Assembly (NCBI GenBank): GCA_019752375.1 | Contig: JAIEMG010000063.1 | Location: 1-64,000, forward strand | Direction: 5' to 3' | DNA: 64,000 nucleotides | From: Gemmataceae bacterium | GTDB lineage: Bacteria > Planctomycetota > Planctomycetia > Gemmatales > Gemmataceae | Shown here: positions 1-8,300 of the stretch, piece after piece | Layout of the letters: each line of letters starts with the position of its first letter | Numbering within the stretch: the first letter of the stretch is position 1 | Position numbers and translations under genes: made by a program | The notes under the pieces: model-generated | What the model was told of the DNA's origin: nothing | The model's database searches: none | The model's input: only the letters and a program-made list of their open reading frames with translations

Positions 1-68
1 AACGCCCCGGTTGAGAGACCAAAACCGGGGCGTTTACACGCCCCGCTCGCCTTAAGTTAATGGCATTC
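1..68. mobile_element. Right part of a family-A palindromic MITE-like element
   Basis: Positions 1-12 and 23-34 are perfect inverted repeats (AACGCCCCGGTT / AACCGGGGCGTT). They are followed by a second hairpin, GGGGCGT-TTAC-ACGCCCC (27-44), and the terminal repeat CTTAAGTTAATGGCATTC (51-68). The same core and terminus occur in the complete element at 27283-27394, with the central spacer inverted. The left end lies outside the window, so the target duplication cannot be tested here. Confidence 0.7.
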
Positions 69-584
69 AGGCCAGTCGTTCAATATCGGCAGAAATTTAG
101 GCATATACCGATAAAGGCAAGGTCCACCACCCATCCGAGAACAGTGCTGGTTGCCCACAAAGCAGGCACAACCAGTGGACATAACGTAGCCACCTTGTCG
201 GTGCCCAGCGATTCACGGGAAGCGGTGTCCGAGTGCAATCCCCCTGATTACAATCGCTTGGTGCGTGCTGGGTAAGGGAGCCGCATCGCTTGTTGCCTGC
301 TGTCCAGCGCTTGGCATGGGATGTGCTTTTCGTTTAAGCAGCAGCCGGCTCACGTCGTAGCCTCTCCTCGGCAACCCGGCAGCCATCGGTCGCAGCTGCG
401 TTCTCTCCCGCCTGTTCCTCTCCGTGCAGACGTCCTGAACCGACGTGTGCGACAAACCGATTTTCCGCGTCCAATTTCGGCGACGACTTGGAACTAGACT
501 ACACAGAGTCGTTGCGCCTGGTTCGCTGCCGAAGAGACCGCCCGTCTCCGCGTGCAGACCTCGTTCAGGAGTGGAGGAGAACCC
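69..584. other. Intergenic region, no gene recognised
   Basis: I see no convincing gene here. The short plus-strand reading frames lack ribosome binding sites and resemble nothing known. A CTAGACT motif (494-500) about 85 bases before the next gene could be a -10 element, but no good -35 accompanies it. Confidence 0.4.
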
Positions 585-3500
585 TTGCGACCGCAACCAC
601 CGCTTCCCCGGCCGAGACGGCCTGGCGTCATCCTGCTTGTTGTCATCACGTTGCTGACGCTGTTCGCCGTCGTCGGCATCACGTTCGTCATCTATGCCCA
701 GGCGGAAGCCAGCTCGGCGCGGATCTGTCGCGAAGCGGAAACGCTGCAGCGCCCCGACATGGACCCGGAACTGCTGCTGTCGTACTTCCTTGGCCAGTTC
801 CTTTACGACACCGACAACCCGAAGTCCGCCCTGCGCGGCCACAGCTTGGCACGCACCATGTACGGCAAGCCCGGCAACACCACGGCCTACAACGGCACCG
901 GCCGGCTGCATACGGCTGCACCGGACGAATACTATCTCGTCAACTATGCGCAGTTCGGCGGCGCAGCGCCCAACCTGGACTCGGCCGGCAGCCCAAATCC
1001 GCCCTACACCTATGCCGACGTCAACACCATGCTCCTGGCTGCCGTGCGTGCCAGCGACGGCGCCGTGCTGGCGCCCTCGGGCCATCGCCCGGGCGACGTC
1101 GGCAACGGCGCGAACCCGTATTTCGGCTCGCTGGCGCCAAGCAATCCGAACTGGAACAACAAGGACGCACGCCGGAAGACGCTGCGGCCGCTGCCCGCGG
1201 ACCACTCCGGCTTCCCTGCCCCGGAAGACGCCGGCGGCGACGTGAAGAACCTGGCGGATTCGCCAGGGTCGATCATTCCCGGCACCAACCCGCCACAATT
1301 TGCCAACAACGACAGCGTGTGGATCGATCTCGACTTCCCGGTGATGAAGGGCCCCGACGGCCGCCGATTCAAGCCGCTGTTCGCGCCGCTGGTGCAGGAC
1401 CTCGACAACCGGCTCAACGTGAATGTCCACGGCATGATCCGCGGGTCGGGCGTGTTTCGCGGCAACTTCGCGTCCCACCAGGGATGGGGACCGTGGGAGG
1501 TCAACCTGAGCCGTGTCCTCACCGCCAACGCGGAGGCCAAGAACATCCTCCTTGGCAACGGCACCGTGCCGGGTCGCTATGACTCCGATGCCAACTACTG
1601 GGGGAACTCGAATTTTCGGCTGAGAGACCAACTCACGCCCGCCGGGCCGCACTACGCGATGACCGATTACGATGGCTGGAACGGCACCATCGCCGGCTAC
1701 CAGCTGCGCGTGCCGGGTAACAACTGGGCCGGCACTTACACCTGGCCGATGCACGATCTGCCGTTCCACAATGGCTGGGGTGCTCTGGCCCTGGCCTCGG
1801 GCGACTTCGAGGGGAGAAGCCATCCTCGCCTCTACAACTACTTCAGCCCCGAACAGAACACCTACTCCACGCTCGGTGTAACGGCGCAGAAGGATCGACG
1901 CTTTGCCGCATCCAACATGGAAGCGCTGCTGCGTTTCGGCGACTGCGGGTCGCCCGCGCTGACGTCCAACCTGTTCTTGCTTTGCCCACAGAGCTTCCAG
2001 AGCGCGAAGACGCGCCGGCTGGTGACCACGCACAGCTTTGACCTGTCGCGGCCGGGCACGACGCCCGTCGTCTGGGACCCCACCGCCCAGCCCTACGCGC
2101 TGACCGGCGCTTATCCGACCGGCGACGTACCGGCAGCGCCTGCCGCCGGCCAGGCCCCGCCCGCGAAGAGCGAATTCAACGTCGATTATGGCTCCCTGGC
2201 CGCCGCGATGGCTCGTATCGACCTGAATCGCACGCTGCCCGACTATCCGACGCCCGATGCGACGACGCACCGCATCCGCGACGAGGACCAGGCGACGTTT
2301 CAGGCCGCCCAGAGCGCCCGGCAACAACTCGCCAAGGAGATCTTCGACGTCCTGCGCCAGCTCACGGGTGCCGCCGACCCCGCCGCCAAGGACGTCCAGC
2401 AAGTGGACGCCCTGCGCTGGCTGGCCCAGCTGGCCGTCAACATCGTCGATTACGTCGATCGCGATGACTTCAGCACGCCGTTCAACTGGAGCGGTAAGGA
2501 GTGGGTCTTCGGCACCGAGTTGCCGCGCCTGCTGCTCAACGAAGTCTATGCCGATGCCAGCTACAACAACGGACTCGTCGCCGCCAATGTTCAGGACGTC
2601 CTTCGGGTCCGTTTCTGGGTCGAGCTGCTCAATCCCCGCTTCAATCTGGCAAAGCTCAATGGCACGCTGATCAACAAGTCGGTGCCCGAGGTGGAGAACG
2701 GCGACGCCCGGCTCCAGGTCCCGGCCGCTGGGAGCAAGCCGGCGTACGCCTGCTATCGCGTAATCATCACCGAAAGCGCCGATACCAACCTGACGCAGCC
2801 GAGCAACACGCTCGGTGAACCGGACCCGAAGAAGATCAAGCTGGTCGTTTCCGACTTCACGTCCGAACCAAAGGCGACGCCCGCGCTGGCGGGAGACGAG
2901 TTGTTCTTGGTCCACCCGATCAACGACCAGACGACCGGCCCCGCAGGCAAGAATCAGGGTTTCTACGTCCTTGGCCCGATTGACGACTTTCCCGGCACGA
3001 ACCCGCCCGTAGCGACCCTGCGCGTTCAAGACCAGAAGATTAACGACAACCGCAGCGCGCTCGTCTACGAGGCCGCGGCACGCACCGATGTCGCGACATT
3101 GAACCACAACATCCTGCTCCAGCGTCTGGCCTGCCCGTATCGTCCGCCGCAGCCCGACGCCGCGCAGCCCGATTACAACCCGTACGTTACGATCGATTAC
3201 CTCGACGGCTTGGCGACGAATAACAACGTCAACGGCATCAACGCGAAGGCGGTGGTCCTGACGGACTTGGCTTCCGTCGGCCGCAAGCAGCCGTTTGCCG
3301 CACACGGCTCGCAAGTCGTGGCCCAGGCCGCAACGCCCGCGGGCCAACCGAAGAACACTCTGTTCGCCATGAACGATCCCAAGCCCGCGGCCTTCGATTG
3401 GCTGGCGTTTCGCGATCGGCCGCTGATCAGCCCGGCGGAGCTCTTGCACGTCTCCGGATACAAGCCGCACGAGCTGACGCAAAAGTTCTATGTCGAAGAC

Positions 3501-4520
3501 ACCAAGGCCGGCACCGTCACGAAGAACGGCCACCAGGCGCCGTGGCTGGATGCGAAAACGCGGCTGCACCGCTTCTTCGAGTTCGTCGAGGCCGGGACGC
3601 GCATGCAGATGTCGCCCATCGGCGGCCGTGCGCCTGGCCGGATCAACCTCAACACCATCTGGGACATCGAAACCTTCCAGGCCCTGTGCGACGCCCAACC
3701 CGTCAACTTCTTCACCGACGCTCAGGTCAACACGATGTTTGCCCAGATGATGAAGTCGCGCACGCCAAGCGGCATTCCCGGCTCCCGTTTGGCACAGGCC
3801 GATCGTCCGTTCCTCCCTGGCGCCAGCCTGGAAGACACCGTTTATCGCGCCGATCCCGACAATGCAGGCAAGCGCCTGTTCGAAGTGGCGCTGGCGGCGC
3901 CGAACAGTCATCCGGCCCTTCGCTTCGAGCTGCTTCACAAGATCGCCAGCAACGTGACGACGCGGAGCAATGTCTTCGCGGTCTGGTTGACGGTTGGCTT
4001 CTTCGAGGTGGTCGATGACAGCGACGCGACCCGGCCGCCGATGCTGGGCAAGGAGATTGGCCGAGCCGAAGGCCGACACGTGCGCCATCGCATGTTTGCC
4101 GTGGTCGATCGCTCCAACCTGTCCGTGGCGTATGACCCGGCGACAATGCTGCCGACGGTCGGGACCGCGGGACCGCTGCCGTACTACATCGAAGCCCAGT
4201 CGGGCGTCTTGGCCCCTGGCGAAGTGACGGTGAGCGTTGCCTCGCAGGGCGGCAGCTATGAAGACACGTCTTGGGGCATCGGCGTCGGTTCGAAGCTGGT
4301 CGTGGACGTGGGCGCCAACCAGGAGATCGTCACCGTGAGCGCCCGCAGCTTCAACGCCGACACCGCCAAGCTGTCGTTCACCGCGACCTACACGAAACCA
4401 CACCCGCCCGGCTTTGCGATCAGCAATGCGGTGCTGGGACACCCGGGACCGCAGCCGAATTTCGATGCTCGCGGCAGCAGCTATGCGGGAGTGGTGCGCT
4501 ATTTCAGCATCATCGAGTGA
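585..4520 (+). CDS. Giant pseudopilin-like (GspK-type) exported protein
   Basis: About 1,311 residues. The TTG at 585 is preferred over an upstream GTG at 552 because GGAGGAG (573-579) lies five bases before it. The N-terminus is basic and then strongly hydrophobic (RRPGVILLVVITLLTLF), resembling the prepilin or minor-pseudopilin helix, followed by a very long, Asn/Asp/Pro-rich extracellular-type region with no recognised catalytic motif. GspK proteins of type II secretion have the same architecture but are about 300-350 residues, so this would be a greatly enlarged relative. The HEAT lipoprotein follows after nine bases, probably in one operon, and a secretin gene converges from the other side. 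The export prediction is firm; the GspK assignment is inference. Confidence 0.7.
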   Translation: MRPQPPLPRPRRPGVILLVVITLLTLFAVVGITFVIYAQAEASSARICREAETLQRPDMDPELLLSYFLGQFLYDTDNPKSALRGHSLARTMYGKPGNTTAYNGTGRLHTAAPDEYYLVNYAQFGGAAPNLDSAGSPNPPYTYADVNTMLLAAVRASDGAVLAPSGHRPGDVGNGANPYFGSLAPSNPNWNNKDARRKTLRPLPADHSGFPAPEDAGGDVKNLADSPGSIIPGTNPPQFANNDSVWIDLDFPVMKGPDGRRFKPLFAPLVQDLDNRLNVNVHGMIRGSGVFRGNFASHQGWGPWEVNLSRVLTANAEAKNILLGNGTVPGRYDSDANYWGNSNFRLRDQLTPAGPHYAMTDYDGWNGTIAGYQLRVPGNNWAGTYTWPMHDLPFHNGWGALALASGDFEGRSHPRLYNYFSPEQNTYSTLGVTAQKDRRFAASNMEALLRFGDCGSPALTSNLFLLCPQSFQSAKTRRLVTTHSFDLSRPGTTPVVWDPTAQPYALTGAYPTGDVPAAPAAGQAPPAKSEFNVDYGSLAAAMARIDLNRTLPDYPTPDATTHRIRDEDQATFQAAQSARQQLAKEIFDVLRQLTGAADPAAKDVQQVDALRWLAQLAVNIVDYVDRDDFSTPFNWSGKEWVFGTELPRLLLNEVYADASYNNGLVAANVQDVLRVRFWVELLNPRFNLAKLNGTLINKSVPEVENGDARLQVPAAGSKPAYACYRVIITESADTNLTQPSNTLGEPDPKKIKLVVSDFTSEPKATPALAGDELFLVHPINDQTTGPAGKNQGFYVLGPIDDFPGTNPPVATLRVQDQKINDNRSALVYEAAARTDVATLNHNILLQRLACPYRPPQPDAAQPDYNPYVTIDYLDGLATNNNVNGINAKAVVLTDLASVGRKQPFAAHGSQVVAQAATPAGQPKNTLFAMNDPKPAAFDWLAFRDRPLISPAELLHVSGYKPHELTQKFYVEDTKAGTVTKNGHQAPWLDAKTRLHRFFEFVEAGTRMQMSPIGGRAPGRINLNTIWDIETFQALCDAQPVNFFTDAQVNTMFAQMMKSRTPSGIPGSRLAQADRPFLPGASLEDTVYRADPDNAGKRLFEVALAAPNSHPALRFELLHKIASNVTTRSNVFAVWLTVGFFEVVDDSDATRPPMLGKEIGRAEGRHVRHRMFAVVDRSNLSVAYDPATMLPTVGTAGPLPYYIEAQSGVLAPGEVTVSVASQGGSYEDTSWGIGVGSKLVVDVGANQEIVTVSARSFNADTAKLSFTATYTKPHPPGFAISNAVLGHPGPQPNFDARGSSYAGVVRYFSIIE

Positions 4521-4529
4521 GGAACAGCC

Positions 4530-5096
4530 ATGAAGCGCACGCTTTCCGTGTGTCTGGCCGCCCTGATTCTGAGCGGCTGCGCCCGCAAGGCTCCGGCGCC
4601 GATGGATGCCGCGGTACCGTCCGTCGTTCCCGCCCCGTTGCCCCAGGCGTCGGAGGCGGCCCCCGCACCGACGTTTGAGAAACAGACCCCGCAACAGTGG
4701 GCGGACCAGCTCGAAGGCCCCAGTGCCGCCGACACGCAGCGTGCCGCCCTGGCACTCCGCGAGTTGAAGGACGCCGGCTATCCGCACTTACAAAAGGGGC
4801 TGCAAAGCCGCAGCGCCGAGACGCGTCTGGCCTGCTTGCAAGCCATGCCGCAATCGGTCGTCGTGGCAAAGCAGCGGGAGATGCTGCCGATCCTGATGTC
4901 GATGCTGGGAGACCCGAAATGGGCAGTTCGCCGCGATGCCGTCGTCCGGCTCTCCTGGTTCGGCACCCAGGACGGCGACGTGCTGCGTGCCCTGCGCCGC
5001 ACCGCAACCGGCGACGCTCACCCCAAAGTGCGTGCCATGGCGGCCGAGTGCGTCGGCAACATTGAAGACGAGATGCGCAACAAGGGACGCGAGTGA
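4530..5096 (+). CDS. HEAT-repeat lipoprotein
   Basis: 188 residues. The signal peptide ends in the lipobox LSGC (Cys about residue 17), predicting a lipid-anchored protein. After a Pro/Ala-rich linker (about 25-50), residues 60-185 form helical repeats of HEAT type: LKDAGYPHLQKGLQS, MPILMSMLGDPKWAVRRDAV and VLRALRRTATGDAHPKVRAMAAE, the latter two with the classic D-x-x-W/P-x-V-R pattern. HEAT repeats usually serve as protein-binding scaffolds. The Shine-Dalgarno AGGAA overlaps the end of the preceding gene, so the two are likely co-transcribed and may act together at the cell envelope. No enzymatic motif is visible. Confidence 0.75.
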   Translation: MKRTLSVCLAALILSGCARKAPAPMDAAVPSVVPAPLPQASEAAPAPTFEKQTPQQWADQLEGPSAADTQRAALALRELKDAGYPHLQKGLQSRSAETRLACLQAMPQSVVVAKQREMLPILMSMLGDPKWAVRRDAVVRLSWFGTQDGDVLRALRRTATGDAHPKVRAMAAECVGNIEDEMRNKGRE

Positions 5097-5188
5097 GGTG
5101 CCCTGAACCAAAGGGGAGTACCTGCGCCTCAATTTTGCATACGACTTAGTTAGTTAGGATCCGCGCAAGAATCACTTGTGCAATCCCT

Positions 5189-5246
5189 GTAGGACGGATT
5201 TCCAATCCGTCCGGTTTTCTAGGGACGGATTGGAAATCCGTCCTAC
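5189..5246. repeat. Paired-hairpin repeat (GGACGGATTTCCAATCCGTCC type)
   Basis: Two 24-base segments (5189-5212 and 5223-5246) are perfect inverted copies, and each is itself a hairpin with GGACGGATT/AATCCGTCC arms. The same core is found at 36467-36524 and 44986-45042 inside family-B elements. Here the flanks (CAAGAATCACTTG on the left, AACTTATTGTT on the right) look like worn remnants of the family-B terminal repeat. Confidence 0.75.
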
Positions 5247-5284
5247 TTGCCATTGTTCAACTTATTGTTACGCGGCCCCTTACT

Positions 5285-5310
5285 GCTTGCGGCTTCGCGA
5301 AGCCGCAAGC
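5285..5310. repeat. Perfect 26-bp palindrome
   Basis: GCTTGCGGCTTCG is followed at once by its exact reverse complement. It lies between two convergent genes and shares the GCTTGCGG / CCGCAAGC word with the hairpin at 57949-57995. It may contribute to termination or be a fragment of the local palindrome families. Confidence 0.6.
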
Positions 5311-5327
5311 GGCCAGATGAAAACGAA

Positions 5328-5356
5328 CGCGGCGACCGAAAGCATCGGTCGCCGCG
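5328..5356 (-). terminator. Rho-independent terminator candidate of the secretin gene
   Basis: A 12-bp perfect stem (CGCGGCGACCGA / TCGGTCGCCGCG) with a five-base loop lies 28 bases beyond the secretin stop codon. On the minus strand it is followed by the T-rich tail TTCGTTTTC, as expected of an intrinsic terminator. Confidence 0.6.
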
Positions 5357-5384
5357 TCGTCCCACCCCCGTCAAGGTACTCGAC

Positions 5385-8300
5385 TCATGGCCCCAGGCCG
5401 CCGACTTCACCGGTGCCGCCCGGACCACCACTGCGAACGCCGGTCTGCCGTTCCTCTTCCTCGGCGTTGATGATGATACGCGGCGTCACCATGATCAGCA
5501 GGCTGCTGGTGTCCCGTCCATAACCGACGTTCTTGAACAGACGGTTGATGTACGGGATCTTGCTCAGCACCGGCGGTCCGAACTCGTTGCGGCCCTCGTT
5601 GAGCAGCTTCAAGCCGCCCAGGAGCACCGTGCCGCCGTCCGGCACGCTCACCGTCGTCTGAATCGTCACGCTGGTGAACGTCGGCTGCTGGATGAACTGC
5701 GTGAACGGCACCGGCTGGCCCTGTGCACCACCCTCGAACACCGGCGTAATGAACGTCGTGATCGGGAACAGAGGCACCAGGGCGCTGGCCAGGTTCGTGA
5801 GCGTCGGAGCCAGGTTCAGACGCACGAAGCGACGGTCCGCGCTGACGACAGCCTGCACCGCCAGGTTGACGCCCAGCGGAATCGGCTGATTCTGCGGGAC
5901 GAAGGCAATCTGGCCGCCGGACTGCACCACCTGGACGTTGGTGATGAAGTACTGGAAGTCCTGAATCTGAATCGTCGACGTCTGACCGTTGAACAGCGTC
6001 AGCTTCGGTGCCTGCATGACGTTCATGCGCTTGTCGCCCTGGGCGGCTTCCATGAACATGAACACCTGGATGTCGCTGAGGAAGGCCAGACCCATCGACA
6101 GGCCGCCGTCGGCGCCGGGGATGCCCGGGTAGCCGCCAAACGGAGGAATCGCATACTGGAAGCTCGACGACCGGATCGGCACGTCGAGGTCCGGCGTCAG
6201 TGCCAGGCCAGGGCTGAACGAGCCGCCCGAGGCGCCCGGCTGCAAGCCGACGATCTGGTTGCGGCCGTTCAGGTCGTTGATGTAGTTCAACGGCTTGAAC
6301 TGCTGCGTCACGATCTGCGGCTCCAGCGTCTTGGTGCTGGCGTCGGTCTTCAAGTTCAGCTGGAAGTCCATGCCGATCCGCTCGAAGAACGCTTCGGACA
6401 GCGAGATCATGCGGACTTCGACCGACACTTCCAGGTCCTGCAGGCGACGCAGGGCGTCGAGCAGCTCCTGCACCTGTTCCTGTACGTCGGGCGTCTGGTT
6501 GATGACCAGGGCCATGCCGAGCGGGAAGAAGTCGATGGTGCCGGGACCGCCGACGTCGGACCAGCTCTGCGGCATGATGTTGTTGGTGATGAGCTTGATG
6601 AGCAGCTCTTCCATCGTGTTGGTCTGGCCCGGACCGCGGAAGCCGGCCTGCGGGATCGTGGACGGCGATCCGCCGGAAGTCGTCGAAGTCGAAGCGTTGA
6701 TGCGGTCGCCACCCGGCGTGCCGACCCCTTGGCCGTCCAGCATGGAACGCATCGCCGGCGTGCTGCCCTGGCGGACCAGGTTCGGATTGTCCATCGGTCC
6801 CTGGCTGATGGCCTTCATGAAGTTGGCCGCGTTCGGCACGATGTAGTTGTCCACGGGGATGATCAGGTCCGCCACGGGGAAGGTGCGTTGCACCAGCTTG
6901 CCGCGGGCGTGCCGTTCCGTGGTGATCTGTAGCACTTCATCCTTGATGACGTAGGTCAGGTGGACCTGGTGCAGCAGGATGTTCAGCGCCGACTTCATGG
7001 CGATGCCTTCGAGCTTCACCGACAGCGGCCGGTCCAGGCTGATGCCTTCCTCGTCGAGGGCCGGTTTGTCGGTGACGATGTTCATGCCGGACATGACGCG
7101 CAGATCGTCCACCACCTGGTGCAGTGGCGTGTCCTTGAATTCCAGGTTGATCGGACCGTTCAGCCGCCGCTCGATCTCGCGGTCCTTGTCGGTCTTCTTG
7201 CCGATCAGCTGGCTGGTCAGCGGATCGCGCTTGCCGACCCGGTTCTTCCAGTCCTTGGAGTTGAAGCTCACCGGTTCGTTGGTGTTCACGACCGGGCCCG
7301 GATCCTCGGCGTTGTTCAGATCGCTGGTGAAGTGGTCCTCGCGGTTGCGTTTGCCGGTCTGCACGTCGTTCTGGTTGCGCAGGATCCGGGCGCTGTAGAT
7401 CATGGCGTCGATGGCCGGGCTGTCCGGATCGAGCTCGCGAGCCTTGACCGCTGCCATCTCCGCCTCGCGGTACTTGCCTTCCTTGCGGAACTGGTTGTAC
7501 TGCGAGACGAGCTCCTTCACCTGGCGGTTCTTCTCCTGCTCCACCAGCGCTTCCTTGGCCTGCTTGCTGGCCACGGTGGTGCTCTTGCTCTTCATGAGCT
7601 GTTCGAATTCCTTCTGTGCCTTGAGCGTCTTGAACTGCTGGGCGCGTGCCTCGATGGGGCGACGCAGCAGGGTGAGACGATCCGGCTCCAGGTTGCTGTC
7701 TTCGAGCATGGTGCGGTAGCGGCCGAGGATTTCGAAGGCGCGGTCCACGTCGCCGGCCTGGAAGCGATCGGTCGCGTCCTTCTGGACGGCGAGGCCCATC
7801 TCCCGCATTTGCTGGAACTTGATTTCCTGCATGGCGCCGACCTGCTGCTGATAGCTGTCCGCCGGCTGATCGTTGCGGACCACGGTGACATTGCCCGTCC
7901 CCGGCGTGCCGGGAGTGACGGCTGGCGGCGTCGCCTGGGCGACGGCCGTGCTGGTGAACGGCTTCATGTCGGGGCTGAGCATGTAGTCCTTCATCCGCGA
8001 GTGATCCGTGGGCGGCAGCAGGCGTGCGTCGATCTCCTTGAAGATCGCCACGGCCTGGCCGAAGTCCTTGCGTTTGTAGGCGGCGACTCCGGCGTCGAAG
8101 CTCCGTTTGGCGGCGAGCTGACGCTGGTTGAACGCTTCCACGTCGCACTGCCGCAGCATGTCCTCGGCTTCCTTGCGGACCAGGTACGGACCGCTGAAGG
8201 CTTCCTCGGCCAGGCGACGCGCGACCGGCTCGTTGCCGCTCTTGAGCTCCAGCCGTGCCTTGGCCAGCAGATCGAGTCCGCGTTGCTGCTGCGGATTGAT

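Noticed and set aside
213-4787. 1,524-codon open frame antisense to the pseudopilin-like gene
   Set aside because: Arg/Gly/Val-rich low-complexity translation with no motif, no start signal, and a real signal-peptide gene on the other strand; typical of GC-rich DNA.
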